Below, piece by piece: positions 1 to 9,152 of a stretch of DNA of 64,000 nucleotides (positions within the stretch are counted from its first letter, which is position 1; each line of letters starts with the position of its first letter). The notes below the pieces were generated by a model. It was not told the origin of the DNA. It was given only the letters and a program-made list of their open reading frames with translations, and ran no database searches. The translations under genes were made by a program, and so were the position numbers. The stretch is from WTXA01 sp964415195 (GTDB lineage Bacteria > Bacillota > TC1): positions 62,001 to 126,000 of the forward strand of contig CAYPYD010000002.1 in the NCBI GenBank assembly GCA_964415195.1, in the 5' to 3' direction.

Positions 1-654
1 TTGTGCAATATGGCGATAGAAGCAGGAGGAACTGTAGGTATCTGTTATCCAGATATGACAACTGTAGAATATCTTTGGAACTTTATTAAAGATGAATTTG
101 CTACAAAGGAAGAGGCACTTAAAGATTATTCTAAATGGATTTCTGATGAAGATGCTTCTTATGAGAAAATATATGAATATGATATAAGCAAACTAGAACC
201 AATGGTAACCTTCGGCTATAAGCCAGATCAAGTTAAAACAGTTAAAGAAATGACTGGCACCAAACTAGATCAAATATATATTGGAAGCTGTACCAATGGT
301 CGTATAGAAGACTTAAGAATTGCCGCAAGTATTCTTAAAGGCAAGAAGATTAATGAATATGTAAGGGCTATTGTAAGCCCGGCTACTCCTGAAATATATA
401 CTATGGCCTTAAAAGAAGGTTTAATTGAAATTTTCCAAGAAGCAGGTTTTTGTGTAACTAATCCTACATGTGGAGCTTGTCTTGGTATGAGTAACGGAGT
501 TCTTGCAACAGGTGAGGCTTGTGCTTCAACAACTAATAGAAATTTCAATGGTAGAATGGGAAAAGGCGGTGTGGTTCATCTAATGAGTCCAGCATCAGCT
601 GCTGCATCTGCTATTGCTGGTACTATCGTTAATTCAGAATTGTATAAAGGATAA
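1..654 (+). CDS. leuC: 3-isopropylmalate dehydratase large subunit, C-terminal part (cut by window edge)
   Basis: This is the C-terminal 217 residues of the aconitase-family large subunit that, with LeuD, isomerises 2- to 3-isopropylmalate in leucine synthesis. The 4Fe-4S ligands are visible: a Cys in IGSCTNGRIEDL and the paired Cys in NPTCGACLGMSNGVL. The full family length is about 420 residues, so roughly half lies upstream of base 1; the TTG at base 1 is just an in-frame codon, not the start. leuD follows directly, its ATG abutting this stop codon. The subfamily (leuC type rather than aconitase) is inferred from the size of the partner LeuD and the two-gene arrangement. Confidence 0.93.
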   Translation: MCNMAIEAGGTVGICYPDMTTVEYLWNFIKDEFATKEEALKDYSKWISDEDASYEKIYEYDISKLEPMVTFGYKPDQVKTVKEMTGTKLDQIYIGSCTNGRIEDLRIAASILKGKKINEYVRAIVSPATPEIYTMALKEGLIEIFQEAGFCVTNPTCGACLGMSNGVLATGEACASTTNRNFNGRMGKGGVVHLMSPASAAASAIAGTIVNSELYKG

Positions 655-1191
655 ATGGTGAAAAAAATGAAAAATTTTAATGGAAAAGTTTTGTTTTTAG
701 ATAGAAGTGATATTAATACAGACGAAATTATACCTGCTAAGTATCTAACAGAGATAACTAAAGAAGCTTTAAAACCATATTTGCTAGAGGATCTTTCATT
801 ACCAACTTTTGATAATAAAGTAGATATCAAGGATAAGGTAGTAGTAGTAACCAGAGAAAACTTTGGTTGTGGTTCTTCAAGAGAGCATGCTCCTTGGGCT
901 TTGGAAGTCAATGGCATAAATGTTGTAATAGCACAAAGCTTTGCCAGAATATTTAGACAGAATATGTTTAACTGTGGCATGGTGGCTATAGAACTGCCTG
1001 AAGAACAAATAGATAATTTATTCAAAAACTATGCAGGTCTTAATACTACAATCAAAGTGGACATTGATAATGCCAAAATATATGTTTCATCTGGTGAAAA
1101 ATCAGAAGTTATCGACTTTGAACTTGGTGGCTATGATAAGACTTTAGTACAAGAAGGCGGTTGGGTTAACTACGCTGACAATAGGTATTAG
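655..1191 (+). CDS. leuD: 3-isopropylmalate dehydratase small subunit
   Basis: This is the swivel-domain small subunit that pairs with LeuC in the cytoplasmic leucine pathway. The family signature is visible as NFGCGSSREHAPWAL, and the N-terminus holds the typical DINTDEIIPAKYL. The start is ambiguous: ATG at 655 lies 4 bases after AAAGG, GTG at 658 and ATG at 667 are alternatives; the conserved part begins at KNFNGKVLFLDRSD, which slightly favours a shorter protein. Length 178 residues, slightly above the usual ~165. It is translationally coupled to leuC (stop and start adjacent) and is followed by a strong terminator, so it ends the operon. No leuB is seen downstream. Confidence 0.94.
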   Translation: MVKKMKNFNGKVLFLDRSDINTDEIIPAKYLTEITKEALKPYLLEDLSLPTFDNKVDIKDKVVVVTRENFGCGSSREHAPWALEVNGINVVIAQSFARIFRQNMFNCGMVAIELPEEQIDNLFKNYAGLNTTIKVDIDNAKIYVSSGEKSEVIDFELGGYDKTLVQEGGWVNYADNRY

Positions 1192-1212
1192 AATTATTAA
1201 CAGTACATTTAT

Positions 1213-1247
1213 AATAAGAACATCTTATGGGTGTTCTTATTTTTTTA
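1213..1247 (+). terminator. Rho-independent terminator after leuD
   Basis: A perfect 10-bp stem (AATAAGAACA 1213-1222 with TGTTCTTATT 1232-1241), a 9-base loop and a T tract to 1246. It ends the leuCD transcript. Confidence 0.85.
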
Positions 1248-1360
1248 TGGAACTTTGTGTTACAATTGTATAAATGGATGAAGAAATATGATGGCCAAAG
1301 AGCATTTTATTATAGGTTTAAGATATTAAACCATAGAGAAATGTGAAGAATGGAGCTAAT

Positions 1361-2542
1361 ATGGATGAGAAATGGATAGACAAATGGAAACAAGACTTGG
1401 ATCAATTAAGAGAAGAACTTCCAAAAAAACATTTAAATCTCTACTTTGGGCAAAGTGAGGAAAACTTCCTTTGGGCAATAGATAAATTGAAATCGGAAGT
1501 TATGGATTTAGACCACTTTGTTGTCATAGCTAACATTGCCAAGATTGTTGCCTCATTTGGAGATGCTCACACAACTTTACTAATTCCAGGTAAATGGTTT
1601 TTGCCATTTGACTTCTATTGGTTTGAAGAAGGTATATTTATTGTGGGAGGAAAAGATAAGTATAGTTCGCTAATAGGTTGTAGGATAACTCATATCAATG
1701 AACTTGATATATTAGATGTAATAAGTCGTATTAGCTCTGTCATAGCTTATGAGAATCAATCTTTTCTGAAGTCGCAACTTCCGAAATATATTAGAGTAGC
1801 TGAAGTACTTTACGGTCTTGATATAATTACAGGATTAAATGACCTAAGTATCAGGGTAGAATATGGTGATAGAATTGTTTCGGATATCCAGATAAAAACC
1901 TATACTGAACAACAATTGAATGCTGATTATATAAATATTGATGAGCTACTTGAACTTGAAATCCCCTTACATCGAATTAAATATGGTGAAAACTATTGGA
2001 GTCGTCATCTTGTTGCTGACAATACAATATATTTAAACTATAATTGTTGTAAAAATATGAAAAATATTGGTGTTAAGGCTTTCTTTGAAGGTGTTCTTGA
2101 AGAAATTTATAGAGTTGGTGTAGATAAGGTAGTAGTAGATCTTCGTAATAATTTTGGAGGTAATTCTAAATTACTTGAACCATTCATTCTTGGATTGAAG
2201 AAATGGATAAGTGAGGATAATAATCGTAGAGTTTTCACTATTATTGGTAGGGATACTTTTTCATCAGCCTTATTAAATGCATACTCACTTAAAAATGATG
2301 TTGGGTCCATATTGATTGGGGAAGCATCGGGTGGAAAGCCTAATTGTTATGGTGAGGTATTATATATTGAATTATTAAATTCTAAATTAAGAATTAGATA
2401 TTCAACCAAGTATTATGATATTATTGAAGACGATAATCAAGAATCCTTGTTTCCAGACCTAAAGTTTGGGGTTAGATTCGATGATTTTATTAGCTGCAAG
2501 GATCCTGTTATGGAGTATATACTAAATGGAGAGGTGGATTAA
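1361..2542 (+). CDS. S41 family peptidase-like protein (cytoplasmic)
   Basis: A protein of 393 residues resembling the catalytic half of S41 (C-terminal processing/tail-specific) peptidases. Visible family traits are FGDAHTTL near residue 70, VVDLRNNFGGNSKLLEPF in the middle, the candidate nucleophile region RDTFSSALLNA, and IGEASGGKPNCYGE after it. There is no signal peptide and no clear PDZ domain, so it probably acts in the cytoplasm. ATG 1361 is chosen because GGAG sits 5 bases upstream; a GTG at 1343 would add six residues but has no such site. The CDF exporter start lies 1 base beyond its stop. Substrate unknown; activity not proven because the Ser/Lys dyad was not aligned. Confidence 0.7.
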   Translation: MDEKWIDKWKQDLDQLREELPKKHLNLYFGQSEENFLWAIDKLKSEVMDLDHFVVIANIAKIVASFGDAHTTLLIPGKWFLPFDFYWFEEGIFIVGGKDKYSSLIGCRITHINELDILDVISRISSVIAYENQSFLKSQLPKYIRVAEVLYGLDIITGLNDLSIRVEYGDRIVSDIQIKTYTEQQLNADYINIDELLELEIPLHRIKYGENYWSRHLVADNTIYLNYNCCKNMKNIGVKAFFEGVLEEIYRVGVDKVVVDLRNNFGGNSKLLEPFILGLKKWISEDNNRRVFTIIGRDTFSSALLNAYSLKNDVGSILIGEASGGKPNCYGEVLYIELLNSKLRIRYSTKYYDIIEDDNQESLFPDLKFGVRFDDFISCKDPVMEYILNGEVD

Positions 2543-2543
2543 T

Positions 2544-3431
2544 ATGTCAGGTGAGCACAATCATAATCACAATCACAATCATCTAAAACAAGGAAATATA
2601 AAAGTAGCTTTTTTCTTGAATTTTTCTTTTACCATTATTGAGTTGGTCGGGGGAATTATGACCAATAGCATGGCTATATTATCTGATGCCTTACATGATC
2701 TTGGTGATTCATTAACTCTTGGTCTCGCATGGTATTTGGAAAAATATTCAACAAAAAAATCTGATTTTAAGTTTTCTTTTGGATATGCAAGGTTCTCTTT
2801 ATTAGGGGCTTTACTTAATAGTATAATTTTGATTATTGGTTCGATTATAATTTTAAGTCAGGCTATACCAAGAATTTTTAGTCCTGAACAATTAAATCCA
2901 CAGGGGATGTTTTTCCTGGCAATTCTGGGCATTGTCATTAATGGTCTGGCTGTTTTAAGACTTAGACATGGAACTTCCTTAAACGAAAGAGTAGTATCCT
3001 GGCATTTGTTGGAGGATGTTCTTGGTTGGGTAGTGGTTCTTATTGGTAGTATAGTTCTAATATTCTTTGATGTTCCGTGGATTGACCCTGTTATGTCAAT
3101 TTTTATTTCAATATATATTCTATTTAATGTATATAAAAATTTAAAAGAAACAATGAATATTTTCCTGCAAGGAGTTCCTAAAAATATTTCCATAAGTGAT
3201 ATAGAGAAGGAAATACAAGATAAGACTGGTATCATTGCAGCATATCATACTCATGTTTGGTCATTAGATGGCGAAAAAAATCTTATCAGTATGCATATTG
3301 TTGTTGGTGATGAATTGAATAGAGAAGATATCATTGAAGTAAAAAGGAAAATTAGAGATTTATTGAAAAAAAGTGACATCAATCATGCCACTATAGAAGT
3401 TGATTTTAAATGTGAGGACTATGAATATTAG
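2544..3431 (+). CDS. Cation diffusion facilitator (CzcD-type) metal exporter
   Basis: A 295-residue membrane transporter of the CDF family that exports Zn2+, Cd2+ or similar divalent metals by proton antiport. The N-terminus has the alternating His-Asn stretch typical of this family (HNHNHNHNH), the first membrane helices carry MAILSDALHDLGDSL (metal-site Asp/His pattern), TM5 holds SWHLLEDVLGWV, and the C-terminal cytoplasmic domain ends with HATIEVDF. ATG 2544 is selected because GGAGAGGTGG lies just upstream; an earlier in-frame ATG at 2526 lies inside that site. Stop codons of this gene and the opposing TSUP gene overlap by 4 bases. The metal specificity cannot be read from sequence. Confidence 0.9.
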   Translation: MSGEHNHNHNHNHLKQGNIKVAFFLNFSFTIIELVGGIMTNSMAILSDALHDLGDSLTLGLAWYLEKYSTKKSDFKFSFGYARFSLLGALLNSIILIIGSIIILSQAIPRIFSPEQLNPQGMFFLAILGIVINGLAVLRLRHGTSLNERVVSWHLLEDVLGWVVVLIGSIVLIFFDVPWIDPVMSIFISIYILFNVYKNLKETMNIFLQGVPKNISISDIEKEIQDKTGIIAAYHTHVWSLDGEKNLISMHIVVGDELNREDIIEVKRKIRDLLKKSDINHATIEVDFKCEDYEY

Positions 3432-4207
3432 AAAAAGGTTGTAAATATCATTCTTAAGCCTACTAAGGTCAACGATATGGATAGTATTTTTATGATTATT
3501 GAACCTTGAACTTTTGTTGATAGTCTAGCTCCAATTTGGGCTCCGATTATTGCTGTTATGGATAATGTTATAACTGGCATTAAGTTATTGACAATATTTC
3601 CGTTGATTAGGTGTACTATAATACCACTAAAAGACATTATGGCAACTATAAATTGTGAGGTGGCTGTCGCTAAATGGACAGGGAAATTTAATGAATGTAC
3701 AAGAGCAGGTACGCGCATAATACCACCTCCAATACCAAGTAAGGTGGAAATGAAACCAATGGATAGGTTGAGTAAAACACCTATCCATTTTTTTTGTTGT
3801 TTAGGTAAGGTTTGAATTTTTGTTTCTTTGAAATTGTTCTTGTTCTCTGGTTTAATAAACAGGTAAGTAGCCAGTATTATTAATATTACTCCAAAGATTA
3901 AGTTGAATATATTTTTAGAAATCATAGCAATTACCATGGTCCCGAGCATAGCTCCTGGTACTGTTGCAATAGCATAAATAAGTCCTGACTTATAGTCTAT
4001 TCTTTTCATTTTATGATAGGCTATGGTGCCGGAAATTGAATTAAAGAAAACTGCCGCTAGTGATATGCTGGTTATTTCTTCTGGTGTTTTTTCAGGGAAG
4101 ATAATCAAGAGTATCGGAACTAGAATGAAGCCTCCTCCAGCACCGATCATAGTGCCAAGTATGCCTACAAGTATACCTATAATTAATAGTAATATTATTG
4201 TTTCCAT
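3428..4207 (-). CDS. TSUP (TauE/SafE) family membrane transporter
   Basis: A 259-residue integral membrane protein with two halves of about four helices each, as in sulfite/organosulfonate exporters of the TauE/SafE family. Each half starts with a glycine-rich helix: LVGILGTMIGAGGGFILVP near the N-terminus and FISTLLGIGGGIMRVPAL in the second half, the hallmark internal repeat. GAAAGGACAA precedes the ATG. It is convergent with the CDF exporter, their stop codons overlapping by 4 bases with no terminator between. The substrate (sulfite, sulfoacetate, other anion) is unknown; no sulfur gene is adjacent. Confidence 0.86.
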   Translation of the reverse strand: METIILLLIIGILVGILGTMIGAGGGFILVPILLIIFPEKTPEEITSISLAAVFFNSISGTIAYHKMKRIDYKSGLIYAIATVPGAMLGTMVIAMISKNIFNLIFGVILIILATYLFIKPENKNNFKETKIQTLPKQQKKWIGVLLNLSIGFISTLLGIGGGIMRVPALVHSLNFPVHLATATSQFIVAIMSFSGIIVHLINGNIVNNLMPVITLSITAIIGAQIGARLSTKVQGSIIIKILSISLTLVGLRMIFTTFF

Positions 4208-4332
4208 TATTGTCCTTTCTTGATTGGTATCTATACCTTAATGTTGTTTTAAGTATACCTTATAAACTGATAATTATGAATGTGGTATAATTAATAGGTA
4301 AGTATTTTAGGATTTATGTTAGGAGTGTAATA

Positions 4333-5160
4333 ATGAAGAAAATTTCAAGTATTATTCTATTATCCATTTTAGTTAGTGGATTTGTTTTTATGACAGGTTG
4401 TGCCCAAAAGGCTGAGGATTTTATTGATAAAGCAAAGGTTTCATCAGCAAGTATCAAGAATTATGATTTAGATATGACTATGGATATAAATATGAATGTT
4501 ATGGAACAAGATATTGTTTTGTTGATGAATATGAAATCAACAAATTTTATTGATCCTGTTAAATCTAGATTAGAGATGTCGGTTGATATGGGTGAGCTAG
4601 GGAAACAAGAAACAAAGTCTTATACTGTTCAAGATGGGGATGTTATAAAAGTTTACACCTATAGTATGGGTGAGTGGACATTGCAAGAAGTAAGTGGATT
4701 AAAAAATATAGAGGATGCTTTAGCAAAATCTAATTTTAAAATTTTTATTGATAATTTTGATAGTTTCAAGGATGTTGGAACTGATAAGATTGACGGTAAG
4801 GAAGTTATTGTATATGAAGGTGTTATTAAGGGTAGTTCTCTTAGTGAGGTTATGAAAACTTCTGGGTTATTGACATCATTACAGGCTGATATGACTATGG
4901 ATTATGAGGTTGTTTTTGGAGAAGATATGGGGGATATGCCAGTTAAGTTCTGGATTGAAAAAGATACTGCTTATCCAGTTAAGTATTCAATGGATATGAG
5001 TGAAGTTATGAATAGATTGATGACTGTTATTTATGCTGAAGCAGTACCGGGGGCTAATGTTGAAGTTAATGTTAGTAAGTGTTTGGTCGAGATGACTATG
5101 AAAAATATTAACAAGGCAGAAGATTTTAAGTTACCTGAAGAGGTATTAATGATTAAATAA
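4333..5160 (+). CDS. Lipoprotein, DUF6612/LolA-like
   Basis: A 275-residue lipoprotein with a signal peptide and lipobox FMTGC (Cys at about residue 23). The mature part is rich in Met/Asp/Thr beta-strand pattern (YDLDMTMDINMN, SRLEMSVDMGELG, TMDYEVVFGEDMGD) like the DUF6612 and LolA/LppX-type shells that bind a hydrophobic ligand. This family assignment is by pattern only. GGAGTG precedes the ATG. A perfect terminator follows, so it is probably its own transcript, but it heads a run of envelope genes (YIP1-like, second membrane protein, large anchored protein) and may work with them. Confidence 0.75.
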   Translation: MKKISSIILLSILVSGFVFMTGCAQKAEDFIDKAKVSSASIKNYDLDMTMDINMNVMEQDIVLLMNMKSTNFIDPVKSRLEMSVDMGELGKQETKSYTVQDGDVIKVYTYSMGEWTLQEVSGLKNIEDALAKSNFKIFIDNFDSFKDVGTDKIDGKEVIVYEGVIKGSSLSEVMKTSGLLTSLQADMTMDYEVVFGEDMGDMPVKFWIEKDTAYPVKYSMDMSEVMNRLMTVIYAEAVPGANVEVNVSKCLVEMTMKNINKAEDFKLPEEVLMIK

Positions 5161-5187
5161 GATAGATAAATAATGAATAAAACAACA

Positions 5188-5232
5188 AAGTAAGAGAATG
5201 GAATTGTATTTCATTCTCTTACTTTTATTTTT
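5188..5232 (+). terminator. Rho-independent terminator after lipoprotein gene
   Basis: Stem AAGTAAGAGAATG (5188-5200) pairs perfectly with CATTCTCTTACTT (5212-5224); loop of 11 bases; T-rich tail to 5236. Confidence 0.85.
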
Positions 5233-5360
5233 TTTAGGTGAACCTGGAAGTTTATAAATATGCAGATATAAAAGTATTATATTAATAACTATAGAATTTG
5301 ATAGAATTGATTTGTATAATGAAGATAAACAATGATTATTTGAGAGGAAAGGTGATTAGT

Positions 5361-5924
5361 TTGAAAAATGAAGAAACTCATAAAAGACCGATTTTTAGTA
5401 CTATACTATCAATGATGATTAATCCGAAAAAAGCTATGAAATCAAAAATAGACCAGATACCGTGGTTTTTGTCTATATTAGTCTCAGGATTGGCTTTTGG
5501 CTTGTTTTTCCTGCAGACGGGTTTGGACTTATTTAAGACAGGTTTAAGAAGTTCAAATATAATATATATATCTATGGGAGCTGGAATTGCTTATGGATTG
5601 ATTATAATACCTTTGATGGGGGCCTTGCTATGGTTGGTATTGAAGATGTTTAATGGTGAAAAATCCCTAAGTTGGACTATAACCTCATTTTCTTTAAGTT
5701 ATAGTGGAGCTATGATATATGGGATATTTGGTCTTGTTTTTTCTTTGGTATTTGGCTGGAAGACAGCAATTGCCTTTGGAGTTGGTGGTGTGCTTTGGGC
5801 AACAGGACCAATAATTACTACAATAAGAGAGATTACCAAGGGTAAAAATTCTCTTGGAATAATTTTGGCTACAGTCATAGGGGCATTAGTTCTTTTATCT
5901 TGGACTCTTTTGGCAAATATATAA
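5361..5924 (+). CDS. YIP1-like membrane protein
   Basis: A 187-residue membrane protein with about five hydrophobic helices. The layout resembles YIP1 domains: a soluble lead (RPIFSTILSMMINPKKAM) followed by SKIDQIPWFLSILVSGLAFG and evenly spaced helices. TTG 5361 is chosen because AGAGGAAAGGTGA lies 5 bases upstream; a longer reading frame to 5298 exists but has no good ribosome binding site. It is followed 16 bases later by another membrane protein, then the large anchored protein, in one likely operon. Function unknown. Confidence 0.65.
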   Translation: MKNEETHKRPIFSTILSMMINPKKAMKSKIDQIPWFLSILVSGLAFGLFFLQTGLDLFKTGLRSSNIIYISMGAGIAYGLIIIPLMGALLWLVLKMFNGEKSLSWTITSFSLSYSGAMIYGIFGLVFSLVFGWKTAIAFGVGGVLWATGPIITTIREITKGKNSLGIILATVIGALVLLSWTLLANI

Positions 5925-5940
5925 AACGGGGGTGTAGTGA

Positions 5941-6492
5941 ATGAATGAAGAAATTAACAAAGGTAAAGGACTACGCACCTTACTGCGTAATCTGAGTTTT
6001 GCCAGTTTTGGAAGTGCTGCACTTATTTATGCAGAAAGGCCACTAAGTCCTGTTTTTCTTATATTTGGGATAGTAGTGGGTATATTTTTCGGTATATTAT
6101 ATAAAAGTGTCTTAAGTTTGATATTGGGGTTATCCAACAAGGAACTGAAAGTGGAACATGGTAATAAAATCATTTCCTTAGGTATAAGCAGAGGGTTGTT
6201 ATTTCTTGTACCTTTTGCTGTAATGGCTCTATTAGCAGCATATATAATGGATTGGACTATCACAACAGGTTTTGTCTCAGCAGGTCTTATGACAGCGGGA
6301 GCAACAATAACCATGGAATTGGAAAAAATCAAAGGTAAGGGGACAGTTAAAAATAGCCTTCTTCCCCTTGGTGTTTCATTTGTATTTTCAGCTTTATGGT
6401 CAGTTGGAATAGGTTATATGGCTATTTTTAGTCTATACGTCGATGGTGGAGTTAATATTTTACTTTCTCTAGCCAACGGCATAGTTAAATAG
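5941..6492 (+). CDS. Membrane protein of unknown function
   Basis: A 183-residue protein with four to five hydrophobic segments (around residues 33-60, 79-100, 104-120, 138-175). No family recognised. It begins after GGGGGTGTAGTG and ends 11 bases before the start of the large anchored protein, so the genes are probably co-translated. Similar size and position to the YIP1-like gene before it suggests the two could form a membrane complex; that is inference only. Confidence 0.6.
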   Translation: MNEEINKGKGLRTLLRNLSFASFGSAALIYAERPLSPVFLIFGIVVGIFFGILYKSVLSLILGLSNKELKVEHGNKIISLGISRGLLFLVPFAVMALLAAYIMDWTITTGFVSAGLMTAGATITMELEKIKGKGTVKNSLLPLGVSFVFSALWSVGIGYMAIFSLYVDGGVNILLSLANGIVK

Positions 6493-6503
6493 GGGGGATG
6501 ATT

Positions 6504-9131
6504 ATGAAAAAGAAATTAATTAAAAAAATCCTTCTTATGACTATGGCTTTTTCTCTTGTAAGCTTAACATCATTTCCAATACCAATTAAGGCAGCAAGTA
6601 AGAAAGAAAATGACATACCGGCACCTCCTTATGAGCAAGTTCTTTTCCAACAAGGTAATTGGTATTCAGAACGTATGAGTATTAAGGATAGTGCTTATCT
6701 GTTGACAGGATTTAGAGGTGATCGTGATTTAGGAACACCTTTGGCTGATCCTAATGCACCTGTGAAGATTTCAATTGATAAGGATTGTATTGTAAATACA
6801 ATCACAATACCTTTAGCATATCCTGCCTTGTTGGGTGATTTAGCCAATATGGCAGTTACTCTTGAAAATAGTAAGGGTGAGGTCATCGGGCCACTTGTAA
6901 TGGTACCTAATTTCATAGGTGATAAAGAAGGGGCCGAGGTAGTTTTTGTTGATTATAACTATTATGACAGTAATGGAGTCTTTCTTGCTAAAGGTGACTA
7001 TACTCTAAATACAACTGATAATAGTAGATTAATGAGAAATTCTGCTAATGGTTTTATTGCACCTTTATTAATATCTGGAACTTTATATCAAGCCTGGGTT
7101 GATTATCAAGTAGAGCTTGAAAAATATGCTATATCACAATTACATGATTTTACCGGTACCTATAATATTAGTTTTGATGCATTTAAGGTTAGTACCTTGA
7201 TGGGACCGGTGAATCCTCCTGAAAATAGTATTAGCCTTAGAAATTATGAAATTGTAATAATTGATCAGCTTGATAACATTCAGGTTGTTGGTAAATATAA
7301 GGATATACCTTTTTCAATTATGTGTCCTGTGTTAGAGCGTAATGATAATTATGTTTCTGCTAGTTTTGAGATGAAAATGGATTTGCCTCCAGATTCTAAG
7401 GTTAGTGGTGTTGGTGTCCTAGTACTGGAAAAGCCTGAGAACAACCCTGCCAGCTTAAAGTTTGAAGGACAGGGAGTTTATGAAAGATCAGAGAGTTCAG
7501 AAAAAGGCGCAGACTATAACACCTACACAGCAACTGCAAATGGAACTTTTTCCAAGAAGAGTTTTCCATTGTATGTAGCTACTCAATTAAATGTTAAAAT
7601 GGCTGAGGCTGGGATTGTTCCTGGTCCTGATGAACCATTCCAATATTTGGTGGGAGCTCTATTTCCACCTATTACAGCGCTGATTGCTACTTTGATTGAA
7701 AGTGCAAGCCAGGCTAAGAAGAAAAAGAAAAAATCCGGACCAAGAGATAGAAGTTGGTATAAGGCTCAAAATCCAAATGCTAGTGATGAGACCATTGCTA
7801 TGATTATGATGGGTGATGCCTTAGGTGCCAGTGGTGGTGATGATGAGGACGCTGAATCAATTGGTGATAATGAAAAACCAGGTGGTAGCGACTATGTAGC
7901 ACCTGATAACGGAGATAGCCAAGGAGAAAGCAATGATTCTGAGGGTTCTTACGAGGAAGATAGTGGAGAGAATGGAGATAGTGGTGAGAGTGAAGGCGAA
8001 AGTGAGAATTCAGGAGAGGGTGAAAGTGATAGTGAAGAAGATAACACTTTTGGCAAACCTGATGTTCCTGAAGAACCGCCTCTACAACAAGAGCCACAAG
8101 TCCAAGAGGAGTTACCTGGTCAAAAAGATAGTCAGGGGCAACAAGATCAAAGTGATCAAGGAACTCAAACAACTGTTCCAGAAGAGCCTGAATCTATGGT
8201 GCTACAAACTTCCCCTAATGGTGCTCAGTCATTGTTTGTGAAGGATCCAACTACAGGAAAATGGATTGATGCAGAAAATGGAGCAGAGTTAGACACTGAA
8301 AAGTATGGTGAATGGAAAACTCAAATGGAATCAGACAAGAAATTTAATGATAAGGAATTTGAGAAGAACACCAACAGTGAAATGGAACAGGATAAAATAA
8401 ATCGTGATAAAATGGCTGCTATAGCTGATGCTCAGAAAAAAGATGAATTCATGAATAAGATGGAAAAGAAATATGGAACATCTGATAAAACCGAGCTAGA
8501 GAAGATTATTGGAACAAATATGGAAAAGGACAAGGCAGCAGCAGATCACTATAATACTATTGCCGATGTAGCGGCAGCGGGTGAGGTTATTTCAGTCGTT
8601 GTAAGTAGCGGCGCTGATGTAGGTATGGATATCTTATCTAATGCAGACCCAACGGGAACAGCCAAAATTGTAAGAAATGTGTATGTAGTAACCAAGGGTG
8701 TTGTTAGCTCAGCAGCAGAAAAAGGTGTCAATAAGGCAAGTATTCTTGAAGGTTTATTAAAAGGAACCGGAGATATGATTTCTAAGAACATTAAACCTGA
8801 AGGTCTTAAAGGTTATGGTGGTAGAGCGATATCCAGGGCTGCAGGTGAGTTTTTAGGAACTACAGCCGGAGGCTATATGAGGGGAGAGGATCTTAGTAAG
8901 GCTGCAGGTAAAGGTCTTATTGGTGGAGTTACTAAGGCTACAGTTGGTGCCATTACTGACAAGCTGGCAGGCAGCAGTCCAAAACTTCCAGGTGTATCTG
9001 ATCCTTTAAGGGATCCTGTAAATGCAGCTGGTATGTTAAAATCAGCATTTGTAAATAAATTTGCCGGGGTTAAAATCGGCTCAAGTACTATCAATCATTT
9101 TTATGTTAAACCAGCCATTAAAAATCTATAG
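6504..9131 (+). CDS. Large exported, probably membrane-anchored protein with acidic linker
   Basis: An 875-residue protein with no recognised family. Order of parts: signal peptide (about 1-31, ending IKAAS); a beta-rich region to about 378; a hydrophobic segment (VGALFPPITALIATLIESA, about 380-400) followed directly by six lysines, which reads as a stop-transfer; a low-complexity acidic Ser/Gly/Glu/Asp then Pro/Gln linker (about 436-566); a charged coiled-coil-like region (about 590-690); and a Gly/Ala-rich helical C-terminus (GRAISRAAGEFLGTTAGGY). If the hydrophobic segment spans the membrane, the N-terminal part is outside and the linker and tail are cytosolic. ATG 6504 is spaced correctly from GGGGGG; ATG 6498 is too close. 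Tail resembles pre-toxin/Gly-zipper regions, but no toxin domain is seen. Confidence 0.7.
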   Translation: MKKKLIKKILLMTMAFSLVSLTSFPIPIKAASKKENDIPAPPYEQVLFQQGNWYSERMSIKDSAYLLTGFRGDRDLGTPLADPNAPVKISIDKDCIVNTITIPLAYPALLGDLANMAVTLENSKGEVIGPLVMVPNFIGDKEGAEVVFVDYNYYDSNGVFLAKGDYTLNTTDNSRLMRNSANGFIAPLLISGTLYQAWVDYQVELEKYAISQLHDFTGTYNISFDAFKVSTLMGPVNPPENSISLRNYEIVIIDQLDNIQVVGKYKDIPFSIMCPVLERNDNYVSASFEMKMDLPPDSKVSGVGVLVLEKPENNPASLKFEGQGVYERSESSEKGADYNTYTATANGTFSKKSFPLYVATQLNVKMAEAGIVPGPDEPFQYLVGALFPPITALIATLIESASQAKKKKKKSGPRDRSWYKAQNPNASDETIAMIMMGDALGASGGDDEDAESIGDNEKPGGSDYVAPDNGDSQGESNDSEGSYEEDSGENGDSGESEGESENSGEGESDSEEDNTFGKPDVPEEPPLQQEPQVQEELPGQKDSQGQQDQSDQGTQTTVPEEPESMVLQTSPNGAQSLFVKDPTTGKWIDAENGAELDTEKYGEWKTQMESDKKFNDKEFEKNTNSEMEQDKINRDKMAAIADAQKKDEFMNKMEKKYGTSDKTELEKIIGTNMEKDKAAADHYNTIADVAAAGEVISVVVSSGADVGMDILSNADPTGTAKIVRNVYVVTKGVVSSAAEKGVNKASILEGLLKGTGDMISKNIKPEGLKGYGGRAISRAAGEFLGTTAGGYMRGEDLSKAAGKGLIGGVTKATVGAITDKLAGSSPKLPGVSDPLRDPVNAAGMLKSAFVNKFAGVKIGSSTINHFYVKPAIKNL

Positions 9132-9152
9132 TAGAGAAAAGGAGTAAAGAAG

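Noticed and set aside
7804..8172. Long His/Leu-rich reading frame on the minus strand
   Set aside because: It is the reverse of the acidic GAT/GAA/GGT-rich linker of the large envelope protein; composition alone gives the frame and there is no ribosome site.
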